This document shows positions 37,485 through 45,614 of a stretch of DNA of 64,000 nucleotides, one piece after another; the first letter of the stretch is position 1, and each line of letters begins with the position of its first letter. The position numbers and the translations under genes are program-made. Below the pieces are notes generated by a model. It had not been told where the DNA came from. It did no database searches and saw only the letters and a list, made by a program, of their open reading frames with translations. This DNA is from Candidatus Melainabacteria bacterium RIFCSPHIGHO2_02_FULL_34_12 (GTDB taxonomy: Bacteria; Cyanobacteriota; Vampirovibrionia; 2-02-FULL-35-15). Location of the stretch: assembly GCA_001784555.1 (NCBI GenBank), contig MFRM01000003.1, positions 47,124 through 111,123 of the forward strand. The letters run 5' to 3'.

Positions 37485-38042
37485 ATGGCAGGTCAAAAAA
37501 ATTATTTTGCAGTTTTTGTACTAGGAACAGACAGTATCGGAATAGTCTCTGATATTACTAAGGCCCTGTTTGAGTTAGGCGCAAACATAAATGATTCTTC
37601 CCACACCATAATAGGAAATGAATTTGCAATGCTTCTTCTTATTTCTACATCTCCAAGCGGTACAGTTGAAAATATAAAAAGTGCATTTAAAGAAATCAGC
37701 GAAAAAAGAAATTTAACTGTTCATGCTCATCAGCTTAAAGAAGAAGACATTTACAGAAAGACAACTGACCCGGGACAGCTTTGTGTGATTCATTTATACG
37801 GCGCAGATAAACCAGGAATTGTTTATCAAGTGACCGATCTCCTGGCAAAAAATAAAGTAAATATTACAGATCTAAGCACAAGAAGATTTGGAAATGATAC
37901 AAACCCAATTTATATAATGTATCTGGAAGCTGAAGTACCATATGATGTCGACACCAGAAAACTCGGAAGCGAATTAAATAAAATAGCATCTAAATTAAAC
38001 GTAGAAATTAAGTATGAGTTAGAAGAAGTCGCTAGTTTATAA
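37485..38042 (+). CDS. Tandem ACT-domain protein (GcvR-like)
   Basis: 185 aa made of two ACT domains: AVFVLGTDSIGIVSDITKALFE (about 8-85) and IHLYGADKPGIVYQVTDLLA (about 100-175). GcvR-type proteins bind amino acids and modulate glycine-cleavage regulation; no gcv genes are nearby, so the ligand is open. An AAGGAA site precedes the ATG. A family B element begins one base after the stop. Confidence 0.88.
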   Translation: MAGQKNYFAVFVLGTDSIGIVSDITKALFELGANINDSSHTIIGNEFAMLLLISTSPSGTVENIKSAFKEISEKRNLTVHAHQLKEEDIYRKTTDPGQLCVIHLYGADKPGIVYQVTDLLAKNKVNITDLSTRRFGNDTNPIYIMYLEAEVPYDVDTRKLGSELNKIASKLNVEIKYELEEVASL

Positions 38043-38043
38043 T

Positions 38044-38142
38044 GTCATTGCGAGCCCGCCTTTGGCGGGCGAAGCAATCTCGATCGATTTTGCATAGATA
38101 GTTCGGGGTTGCTTCGTCGGGTAAAACCCTCCTCGCAATGAC
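38044..38142. repeat. Family B element (99 bp) between ACT gene and def
   Basis: GTCATTGCGAGCC ... CCTCGCAATGAC with inner GAAGCAATCTCGATCGA and GGGGTTGCTTCG. It occupies essentially the whole gap and ends 18 bases before the def start. Confidence 0.92.
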
Positions 38143-38160
38143 ATGATAAATTTAATCTTT

Positions 38161-38679
38161 ATGGCAATACTACAGGTTCATCAATTTCCCGATCCAATCT
38201 TAAAAAAAATCTGTGCTCCTGTTACAGATTTCGATTCAAAATTAAACTCATTTGTAAATGACTTCACAGAAACCCTGCAAAGTCATAATTTTTGCGTGGG
38301 GCTGGCTGCTCCACAGGTAGGAAATCTTCAAAGAATAATTGCAATAGATGTTTCAAGAGCCAGAAAACCACAGCTGGGAAACGGACTTTTAATTTTAATA
38401 AATCCAGTGATTCTTGAATCTTCAAATTTTAAATTTGTAAGGGAAGGATGTCTTAGCATTCCGGATTTCACAGCAAACGTAAAACGCGCCATGAAGATTA
38501 CAGTGCAATATCAAGAATATTGTAGAGACGCGCCGCGGCGCGTCTCTGATAAGGTATTGGAAACAACCAATTTTGAAGCACATGCCATTCAGCATGAAAT
38601 GGATCATCTGGATGGAATTCTTTTTCTGGACAGAATTACAAATCCAGCCAGTGATTTGTTTAGAAGAAAGAGAGCTTAG
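38161..38679 (+). CDS. def: Peptide deformylase
   Basis: 172 aa from ATG 38161 (MAILQVHQFPDPILKK); the track's start six codons earlier borrows the ATG at the repeat edge. Removes the formyl group from nascent chains; Fe/Zn enzyme. Motif 1 VGLAAPQVG, motif 2 EGCLSI (metal Cys) and motif 3 HEMDHL (HExxH) are intact. A family A insert at about residues 121-130 (CRDAPRRVSD) lies in the loop between strands before motif 3. The stop overlaps the convergent 543-aa gene by four bases. Confidence 0.94.
   Translation: MAILQVHQFPDPILKKICAPVTDFDSKLNSFVNDFTETLQSHNFCVGLAAPQVGNLQRIIAIDVSRARKPQLGNGLLILINPVILESSNFKFVREGCLSIPDFTANVKRAMKITVQYQEYCRDAPRRVSDKVLETTNFEAHAIQHEMDHLDGILFLDRITNPASDLFRRKRA
38521..38548. 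repeat. Family A palindrome inside def
   Basis: GTAGAGACGCGCCG/CGGCGCGTCTCT arms; the right TAC is changed to GAT. Very GC-rich inside an AT-rich gene. Confidence 0.88.
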
Positions 38680-40307
38680 GGTGTTTGCGGCATAAATAAC
38701 ATTTTTTTATTTCTGCCAATTACTGTGGGTAAGTCATCTACCGTTATTGCACCTGCATTTACAAGAAGAGCAAGTAGCCTTCCATCCATAACTTGTTTAT
38801 CAATTTCATCTTCCCAATGAGGTCCTCTATGTTCCAGTACACTTCCATCTTCTGGTCTTAAAACACCGAAAAATCTATTTGCTGATTCCACTCTGCCAGT
38901 ATAGGCAGGCGTACGATCAAATGGTCCAAAGAAACAATCAGTAGAAAGAGCCATTGCAGGAGCCATTAATTTCCAGTAATTATCCAAGTGTTGATTTGCT
39001 CTTGCATGATCACATATGACTCCACGAGATTCTTCTTCAAACCATTTACTTAATTCAATGATGGCTTTAATGGTTTGTCTTGGATTTAAACCTATATAAC
39101 CAAGAAGAGCAGAAATGTTTTTCCCTGAAATAAATTTAAAATCGTTTCTGCCACTGGTTACATCGTCAGATTCTTTTAGCTGTTCACGTGCGCCAACTTC
39201 CCATATAAATGGAAAACCTCTGTCGTCACCTGTGTACATAACTACATTTTTATTTCCTACTACTACAGCAGCTCTTATGGAATTGTAATCCCTGATTTGT
39301 TGTTCATAATGAGGATCAGAGGTTTTAACTGCATAAGCAAGATGTGCCACTGCCTGAAGAACTGCCAGGTTTAAATAATCTGTTTTTGAATTAAATGGAG
39401 AGCCAAGCTTATGTAAAACAATTTCATTTGGATGCTGACTTAACATCCTGGTAATCAATGCAATATTTTGTTCATCGCCATAACCGTTCTGCATCTGATC
39501 AGGAAACATAATAGGAGTATGTCCCAGACTTAAAATATATTCAATTTGTTCTAATCGATATTTTACATAGTCATCTTCAGTGATTTTCCCAGTAGTCAAT
39601 GCAGCTTCAATCCTTTGTTCTTTAGGTACATTTTCAGTACCTGCACCTATCCAGAAGGTAGCCTCCCCAAAGTTTTCTCCATACCATTTCGTGACAGCCT
39701 GAATAAGTTCAGCAGACATCATATCAGGTGTTCTGCATGCAGTATCCATTGCAGCAGCAATACCCAGTAAATTTTTTAATTCAGGAATTCCTGGAATATT
39801 TAAATTATCAGCACATCCACTCCCGCCTGAAAGCAATGATTTGATTATTCTCTCGTTAGCATCATAATCAAAAGCATTTTCACCTATCATTTGACCAGGT
39901 TTTATTTTTTCTCTTTTATAAACAGCTAAAGCTGCAGCAATTGGATCAACAATTAGAGAATTATTTTTAAGCCATTGTATATCTGCGCCTGTAATTTCTG
40001 CTCTTGGTGTTAAAAATACTTCTTCTTGTTTACCATGACCTAAAGGTGTTACTAAAGCTCTCCCTGTTTCACCATCTCTTAAAAAATCCCATTTGTAAAG
40101 CGCATGCTTAGATGGTGGTTTTTCCGGCACATGCCATACACCACTATCTTGAGAAAATCCTAGATCTAATTCAGAAGAAGAAACATTCGGATCTCTATCT
40201 AAAGGAGAACCATTAGAGTGCTTATCTCTAAAATTTGCAGGAGTAAAACGTTGCACATAAGCTGCCGGAAGATTTGTAATAAAACTGCCTCGGGTTCTTG
40301 GAATCAT
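38676..40307 (-). CDS. Unrecognised 543-aa protein of the cupin/OYE cluster
   Basis: 543 aa, soluble, no signal peptide; TAGGAGA precedes the ATG. The middle (about 180-340: LNIPGIPELKNLLGIAAAMD, LEQIEYILSLGHTPIMFPDQ, HPNEIVLHKLG) reads like alternating helices and strands of an alpha/beta barrel, and GPFDRTPAYTGRVESANRFF near the end is distinctive. I considered dihydrodipicolinate-synthase-like (DUF993) families but cannot support it. The upstream cupin gene is 27 bp away in the same direction, so both likely act in one pathway with the divergent flavin reductase. Confidence 0.6.
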   Translation of the reverse strand: MIPRTRGSFITNLPAAYVQRFTPANFRDKHSNGSPLDRDPNVSSSELDLGFSQDSGVWHVPEKPPSKHALYKWDFLRDGETGRALVTPLGHGKQEEVFLTPRAEITGADIQWLKNNSLIVDPIAAALAVYKREKIKPGQMIGENAFDYDANERIIKSLLSGGSGCADNLNIPGIPELKNLLGIAAAMDTACRTPDMMSAELIQAVTKWYGENFGEATFWIGAGTENVPKEQRIEAALTTGKITEDDYVKYRLEQIEYILSLGHTPIMFPDQMQNGYGDEQNIALITRMLSQHPNEIVLHKLGSPFNSKTDYLNLAVLQAVAHLAYAVKTSDPHYEQQIRDYNSIRAAVVVGNKNVVMYTGDDRGFPFIWEVGAREQLKESDDVTSGRNDFKFISGKNISALLGYIGLNPRQTIKAIIELSKWFEEESRGVICDHARANQHLDNYWKLMAPAMALSTDCFFGPFDRTPAYTGRVESANRFFGVLRPEDGSVLEHRGPHWEDEIDKQVMDGRLLALLVNAGAITVDDLPTVIGRNKKMLFMPQTP

Positions 40308-40334
40308 TTATATTTCTCCTAAAATGTTTTTATT

Positions 40335-41072
40335 TTAAATAGGCAGACTGGGGCAGAGCTCCTTAGCTCTTAGACTGGCTTTTTCATATGAAATTGCTTC
40401 ATCTCTAAATTTTGGTTCACTTTTTGGTGCAAGACCTGGGAAAAATGTCAAAAGTACTTTTACAGGTTTTCCATTTTTACTTACCAATCCATGTTCTATT
40501 CCCGGTACTAAAGTTATTACATCACCTGGTTTTACCTCAAACACTTTCTCCCCAAGCACCATATATCCTTCACCTTCTAATATTTGGTATGTTTCAGTCG
40601 TCATTGCATGCCAATGTACAGGAGAATCAGTAATATCCAGTGCAGCTATAAAAGCACAATTAATTATTTTCGATTCACCGCTTGGTAATGTAAATTTTAT
40701 GACTGAATCAATCATAAAATCCTTAAGTCCACAAACACTAACTTCTCCAGTCAAAATACCTGGTATGTTTGCTAAAACTGCACCATCAACAATTTCATCA
40801 CCATTGCGAAGTTTATAACCTAAAACTTCTCTGGTAGTCCCTTCCGGCAAAACACCCAGACTCTCTCTTAATCTGTGCCTTTCTCCATCACCAAGCTGTG
40901 TTGCCACTACTAGTGATGCTGGATCTACTACTGGCAATGCTGCTGGATCTACTACTGGCAATGCTGCTGGTTCAACCAATGCAGAAGCTAAAGGTGAAAT
41001 AGCCACTGGTGCTCTCACACTTGCAATTGCTAATTTTGCTTGTAAATCTGCTCGCATAAACTTGAAAGACAT
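40335..41072 (-). CDS. Cupin-domain protein with N-terminal tandem repeat
   Basis: 245 aa. A C-terminal cupin_2 barrel has the metal-site pattern HWHAMTTETYQILEGEGYMVL and PGIEHGL. The N-terminal 60 residues are low complexity with PAALPVVDPAALPVVDP repeats encoded by a 24-bp DNA tandem. Cupins of this kind bind small acids or sugars and can be isomerases, dioxygenases or sensors. Co-directional with the 543-aa gene and divergent from the flavin reductase. Confidence 0.8.
   Translation of the reverse strand: MSFKFMRADLQAKLAIASVRAPVAISPLASALVEPAALPVVDPAALPVVDPASLVVATQLGDGERHRLRESLGVLPEGTTREVLGYKLRNGDEIVDGAVLANIPGILTGEVSVCGLKDFMIDSVIKFTLPSGESKIINCAFIAALDITDSPVHWHAMTTETYQILEGEGYMVLGEKVFEVKPGDVITLVPGIEHGLVSKNGKPVKVLLTFFPGLAPKSEPKFRDEAISYEKASLRAKELCPSLPI
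40921..40968. repeat. 24-bp tandem repeat in the cupin gene
   Basis: Two perfect copies of a 24-bp unit starting GGATCTACTACTGGCAATGC. Whole-codon length keeps the frame, so copy number can vary without breaking the gene. Confidence 0.85.
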
Positions 41073-41202
41073 CGTAACATACAGGAATACAAATGATTCT
41101 TGTAAATCGTAATTAGTTTATAAACAAAAGTCATTACACAGTGAAAATTAAATTTATTTAATGAAGATTGATATAAAAAAATATCTGATAGGATTGTGAA
41201 TT

Positions 41203-42720
41203 ATGAGTACAGATAGAATAGCAGCAGCAAATTTAGCACTAACAGTAATCCAGCCATCTGAAGGCCCCTTTAGAAAATTAGGTCGTAAAGGCATAGATGA
41301 ATTTAGGCAGCGGCTAGAATCATTAGATATAAGTTTTCTTCCTGTTGATGATGAAATATTAAAAGCTCCTGAATCACCTCTGGCACAGCCATTTTTTATT
41401 GGAGATTTTAAAGTCGGAAACAGATGGACTATACATCCAATGGAAGGATGGGATGGATTTATAAATGGGATTTTAAGTGAAAACTGCATTAGAAGATGGC
41501 AAAGATTTGGTAGTAGCGGTGCAAAATTAATCTGGGGAGGAGAAGCTGTAGCAATACAAGAAGACGCAAGAGCAAATCCAAATCAACTTTTTTATCACCA
41601 TGATAATGAAACTGCATTCAGAACACTTTTTAATACATTGACTGAAGCACATAGAAACCGTTTTGGAACTGTTGATGATTTATTGGTAGGTTTACAGTTA
41701 ACTCACTCTGGAAGATTCTGTAAGCCAAATGATATAAAAAGATTTGAGCCTAAAATAGCATTCCATCATCCTTTGCTGGATAAAAAATTTGGAATAGATA
41801 CAAGTAATGATTCAATAGTCCTTACAGACGATGATCTACAGAGAATTAGAGACAGATATATTGAACTTGCAAAAATGGCAGAGAGAGTGGGTTTTAAGTT
41901 TGTTGATGTGAAACAATGCCATGGATATCTACTTCATGAACTTTTAAGTGCTTATGACAGACCCGGTAGATACGGTGGAGATTTTGAAGGACGTACTCGT
42001 CTTTTAACTGAAATAATAGAAGGAATAAAAGCAGAAACAAATTTAATTGTTACCTCACGTCTTAGTGCATTTGATACTTATCCCTATAATCCAGATGCAT
42101 CACGCACAGATGGAAAAACATTTGGTCCTGGAATTCCTATGCAATGGGATGGAGGCATGCCTTATCCTGGTTTTGGTTTAAATCGGGATAATCCATCTGA
42201 AATCAATTTAGGTGATCCAATAGAATTAATTTCTTACATGAAAACTTTGGGTGTCAAAGCAGTAAATATTTCTGCAGGAAGTCCTTATTATAATCCTCAC
42301 ATCCAAAGACCTGCATTTTTTTTACCATGCGATGCATATCAATTACCTGAGGACCCTCTGCTAGGAGTAGCCAGACAAATTAATGTAGTCAAGCTTTTGA
42401 AGGAAGCAATTCCTGACATGCCAATGATTGGGACAGGATACACATACCTTCAAGAACATCTGCCAAATGTTGCACAAGCAGTCGTAAGAAAAGGCTGGGT
42501 AGATTCAGTAGGAATTGGACGAATGGTTTTATCTTATCCTGAATTACCTGCAGATTGTCTTGAATATGGTGAGCTACGTACACCGCAATTAATCTGCAGA
42601 ACTTTCAGTGACTGTACAACAGGTGCAAGAAATGGATTAGTTTCAGGATGTTTTCCACTTGATCCGCACTATCGCAACAGTGCAGATTTTGCAGCATTAC
42701 AGGCATTAAAGAGAAAATAG
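41203..42720 (+). CDS. Old Yellow Enzyme-family flavin oxidoreductase
   Basis: 505 aa. FMN-binding TIM barrel of the NADH:flavin oxidoreductase/NADH oxidase (OYE) family: WTIHPMEGWDGF, GLQLTHSGRF, VDVKQCHGYLLHELLSAYDR followed by RYGGDFEGRTRLLTEI, and GTGYTYLQ late. Typical OYEs are about 370 aa; this one has an N-terminal extension of about 65 residues and a longer C-terminus that ends with several Cys (LICRTFSDCTTGARNGLVSGC), possibly an Fe-S or metal site as in 2,4-dienoyl-CoA reductases. Divergent from the cupin gene across 130 bp. Confidence 0.88.
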   Translation: MSTDRIAAANLALTVIQPSEGPFRKLGRKGIDEFRQRLESLDISFLPVDDEILKAPESPLAQPFFIGDFKVGNRWTIHPMEGWDGFINGILSENCIRRWQRFGSSGAKLIWGGEAVAIQEDARANPNQLFYHHDNETAFRTLFNTLTEAHRNRFGTVDDLLVGLQLTHSGRFCKPNDIKRFEPKIAFHHPLLDKKFGIDTSNDSIVLTDDDLQRIRDRYIELAKMAERVGFKFVDVKQCHGYLLHELLSAYDRPGRYGGDFEGRTRLLTEIIEGIKAETNLIVTSRLSAFDTYPYNPDASRTDGKTFGPGIPMQWDGGMPYPGFGLNRDNPSEINLGDPIELISYMKTLGVKAVNISAGSPYYNPHIQRPAFFLPCDAYQLPEDPLLGVARQINVVKLLKEAIPDMPMIGTGYTYLQEHLPNVAQAVVRKGWVDSVGIGRMVLSYPELPADCLEYGELRTPQLICRTFSDCTTGARNGLVSGCFPLDPHYRNSADFAALQALKRK

Positions 42721-42781
42721 AAATAATAATTTATTTAAGTCCATATTTACAAGCTATAATTTAAACTGTTATTTCATTCTT

Positions 42782-44200
42782 ATGAAACAAGTCTACATAG
42801 AAACCTTTGGATGTCAGATGAATAAAGCAGATACAGAGCATATGCTTGGACTTCTGGATGAAATTGATTATAAACATACAGAAAATATTGAAGAAGCTAA
42901 TCTTGTTTTGTTTAATACTTGTACAATTCGTGAAACAGCAAATCATAAATTTTACAGTCAGCTTGGCATTGTTGGAAAAATGAAAAAGCAAAGATGTAGA
43001 GACGGGGTGACCCCGTCTTTACTGCTTGGAGTAGGGGGTTGTGCAGCCCAGGATAAAAAAGAATGGCTGATTAAAAACTTTCCTTATGTAGATATTGTAT
43101 TTGGCACAAATAATATTCAAAATTTACCTGAGCTTGTAAAAAAAGCTGAGAGCGGTAAAAAAGTCTGTGAGATAGAAGAAGAGCTTCCGTATGAGTTGCC
43201 TGAACTGCCTGTAATCCGTCAGACTAAGGTTAGCGCATGGGTAAATGTAATTCTTGGATGTAATTTTAATTGTACTTATTGCATAGTTCCCAGTGTTCGC
43301 GGAAGAGAAAAAAGCAGAAAGCCTGAAGATATTTTAAAAGAAGTTGAAAGGCTTGCAGAAGAAGGATTTAAGGAAGTCACGTTACTTGGGCAGAATGTAA
43401 CTGCTTATGGTTATGATCTTTCATCAAACTACTCAAAAGAAAAAGCCACATTCGGTCACATACCAGATGATCCTGAATATTCACTTGCAAAGCTTATTAG
43501 ATATGTTCATGACGTAGATGGAATTGAAAGAATAAGATTTTTAACAGGGCATCCATTTCATGTAACTGACGAGCTCATAGATACAGTAGCAGAGCTTCCT
43601 AAAGCATGCGAATACTTTCACATTCCCATGCAATCTGGAGATAACACAGTTTTAAAGCGAATGGCTAGAGTTTATACTGTAGAAAAATATAAAGAGATGG
43701 TAGAGAAAATTAGAAATAAAATGCCAAGTAGAGGCGTATTGCAATACGCCCATGCTGCAATCACAAGCGATTTTATAGTAGGTTTTCCTGGTGAGACAGA
43801 GGAGCAGTTTTTAAATACAGTAAAAATTGTTAAAGAAATTGGATTTGATGGGTGCAATACAGCAGCATATTCACCCAGACCCGATACCCCAAGCGCTACA
43901 TGGGATAAACAAATTCCTGAGGAAGAAAAAAATGCAAGACTTAGATATTTAAACTCTGTTGTAAATGAAGTAGTAGGGATTAAAAATAAAGATCTTTTGG
44001 ATACAATTCAGGAAGTTTTAGTAGAAGGTACAAGTAAGCGAAATGAAAACAATTTGAGCGGCAGAACGCGGGGAAATACAATTGTTAATTTTGATCCTAC
44101 AATGGCGGGTTTTAAACCCGCCATTGTAGGCACATTGGTAAATATAAAAATAACAAAGGTAAAACGATGGGCTCTTGATGGTGAGGTGGTAGGCAATTAA
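42782..44200 (+). CDS. miaB: tRNA-2-methylthio-N6-dimethylallyladenosine synthase MiaB
   Basis: 472 aa. Radical-SAM methylthiotransferase acting on i6A37. N-terminal UPF0004 domain with IETFGCQMNKADTEHM, LFNTCTIRE and GVGGCAAQ cysteines; radical-SAM cluster GCNFNCTYCIVP (Cys 160, 164, 167); C-terminal TRAM domain. All six cluster cysteines are kept. Three family A inserts are translated: residues 72-81 (CRDGVTPSLL), about 316-324 (SRGVLQYAH) and about 439-449 in TRAM (TMAGFKPAIV). A TATAAT at 42755-42760 could be its -10. The stop and the next ATG share a base. Confidence 0.95.
   Translation: MKQVYIETFGCQMNKADTEHMLGLLDEIDYKHTENIEEANLVLFNTCTIRETANHKFYSQLGIVGKMKKQRCRDGVTPSLLLGVGGCAAQDKKEWLIKNFPYVDIVFGTNNIQNLPELVKKAESGKKVCEIEEELPYELPELPVIRQTKVSAWVNVILGCNFNCTYCIVPSVRGREKSRKPEDILKEVERLAEEGFKEVTLLGQNVTAYGYDLSSNYSKEKATFGHIPDDPEYSLAKLIRYVHDVDGIERIRFLTGHPFHVTDELIDTVAELPKACEYFHIPMQSGDNTVLKRMARVYTVEKYKEMVEKIRNKMPSRGVLQYAHAAITSDFIVGFPGETEEQFLNTVKIVKEIGFDGCNTAAYSPRPDTPSATWDKQIPEEEKNARLRYLNSVVNEVVGIKNKDLLDTIQEVLVEGTSKRNENNLSGRTRGNTIVNFDPTMAGFKPAIVGTLVNIKITKVKRWALDGEVVGN
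42995..43022. repeat. Family A palindrome 1 in miaB
   Basis: TGTAGAGACGGGGT/ACCCCGTCTTTAC. Read in the TGT-AGA frame as CRDGVTPSLL, just before the GVGGC cysteine strand. Confidence 0.9.
43728..43753. repeat. Family A palindrome 2 in miaB
   Basis: GTAGAGGCGTATTG/CAATACGCC; the right outer CCTAC is eroded to CATG. Just before the conserved FIVGFPGE strand. Confidence 0.8.
44098..44128. repeat. Palindrome 3 in miaB (TRAM domain)
   Basis: TACAATGGCGGGTTT-TAAACCCGCCATTGTA, 31 bp, perfect apart from one central base. Outer TACAATG/CATTGTA differs from GTAGRGG, so a variant family. Confidence 0.85.
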
Positions 44201-45471
44201 TGCAAAATAATACTAATGAATCTACGCTGGTAAAGACGCCCCAACGGGGCGTTTCCATAATTGGGGAAGGTGAAAAATATCTTGAAAAATACTTCAAATC
44301 CATTGATAACATTGAACAACATAACTTCAATAAAGTCCTAACAGCATTAACAGAAAATAAACTTGGAGAACAACATTTTAGCTGGGTTACAGGATATGGG
44401 CATGATGATATTGGCAGGCAAAAAATCGATCAGATTTTTGCTCAGGTTTTTAATGCAGAAAGTGCTGTAGTACGTCCACAGTTTGTGTCTGGTACTCATA
44501 CGATTTCATGTGTTTTATTTGGTTGTTTAAGACCAGGTGATGAATTGGTTTCAGTTGCAGGAGAGCCTTACGATACTCTGCATAAAGTAATCGGGATACA
44601 TGGTGAACATAAAGGTTCTTTAAAAGATTTTGGTGTTTCATATAAAGAAATTCCTTTAAAAGATAATTTAAATGTTGATTTAGATGCAATCCCTAACTAT
44701 GTTTCAGCTAATACCAAAATGGTCTTTATTCAAAGATCTAAAGGTTATCACTGGAGAAAATCCCTGACCATAAAAGAAATTGAAAAAATAATTTTAAAAG
44801 TAAAAGAAATAAATAAAAATATAATTTGTTTTGTAGACAATTGTTTTGGTGAATTTACTGAAGAGTTTGAACCTACCGATGTAGGAGCAGATATTACATG
44901 CGGTTCACTTATTAAAAATATAGGCGGCGGCATTGTACCTGCAGGCGGTTATATTGCCGGTAAAAAAGAGCTTGTGCATCTATCCGCAGAAAGACTTACA
45001 GCACCTGGAATAGGAGAAAAAGGTGGATGCATGTTTGATTTAAGCAGAGTAATTTTACAGGGATTGTTTTTTGCACCACATGTAGTAGCTCAAATTTTGA
45101 AAGGGATTTCTCTTGTAAGTTATTTTTTCAAAGAAAAAGGTTATGAAGTAAATCCTTTGCCTGATGAAATAAAAACCGATATAGTTGTTGCTATAAAACT
45201 AAAAGACAAAAAACTCCTTGAAAGCATCTGTAAAACTGTTCAGGCTAATAGTCCTGTGAACAGTCATCTTACGCCTGTTCCTTGCAAGCTTCCCGGCTAT
45301 GAGGATGAAGTAATAATGGCAGGTGGAACTTTTATAGAAGGCTCTACAATTGAACTTTCATGTGATGCTCCAATGCGTGAACCTTATATTCTATACTGGC
45401 AGGGTGGATTAAATTATTTGCATACAAAGCATGTACTAACCAAAATTGTCATTGCGAGCCGAACGCAGTGA
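44200..45471 (+). CDS. Met-gamma-lyase-like PLP enzyme (aluminium-resistance family)
   Basis: 423 aa. PLP fold-type I enzyme of the Met_gamma_lyase (PF06838-type) family often named aluminium resistance protein: YGHDDIGRQKIDQIFA, VVRPQFVSGTHT, GDELVSVAGEPYDTL, and the PLP-lysine segment CGSLIKNIGGGIVPAGGYI. Likely a C-S lyase or related activity. Residues about 11-19 come from a degenerate palindrome (KTPQRGVSI), and the last residues (VIASRTQ) and stop codon are provided by a family B element. Coupled to miaB. Confidence 0.88.
   Translation: MQNNTNESTLVKTPQRGVSIIGEGEKYLEKYFKSIDNIEQHNFNKVLTALTENKLGEQHFSWVTGYGHDDIGRQKIDQIFAQVFNAESAVVRPQFVSGTHTISCVLFGCLRPGDELVSVAGEPYDTLHKVIGIHGEHKGSLKDFGVSYKEIPLKDNLNVDLDAIPNYVSANTKMVFIQRSKGYHWRKSLTIKEIEKIILKVKEINKNIICFVDNCFGEFTEEFEPTDVGADITCGSLIKNIGGGIVPAGGYIAGKKELVHLSAERLTAPGIGEKGGCMFDLSRVILQGLFFAPHVVAQILKGISLVSYFFKEKGYEVNPLPDEIKTDIVVAIKLKDKKLLESICKTVQANSPVNSHLTPVPCKLPGYEDEVIMAGGTFIEGSTIELSCDAPMREPYILYWQGGLNYLHTKHVLTKIVIASRTQ
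44230..44256. repeat. Family A palindrome near the start of the lyase-like gene
   Basis: GTAAAGACGCCCC/GGGGCGTTTCC with the right outer end altered. Located in the poorly conserved N-terminus. Confidence 0.8.
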
Positions 45472-45573
45472 GGTGTGGCAATCTCACACTGTGATTACGT
45501 TTCATGAGATTTATTGTTACCGTTATTTACATCGTAAGATTGCTTCGTCAGGTAAAACCTTCCTCGCAATGAC
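45448..45573. repeat. Family B element (126 bp) ending the lyase-like gene
   Basis: GTCATTGCGAGCCG ... CCTCGCAATGAC. The TGA of the upstream gene (45469-45471) lies inside it. The middle (TTTCATGAGATTTATTG region) is longer than in other copies. Confidence 0.9.
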
Positions 45574-45614
45574 AATGTCTATCAGGTTCAGTCTTCTAGA
45601 TTTTTGTACCTTAA

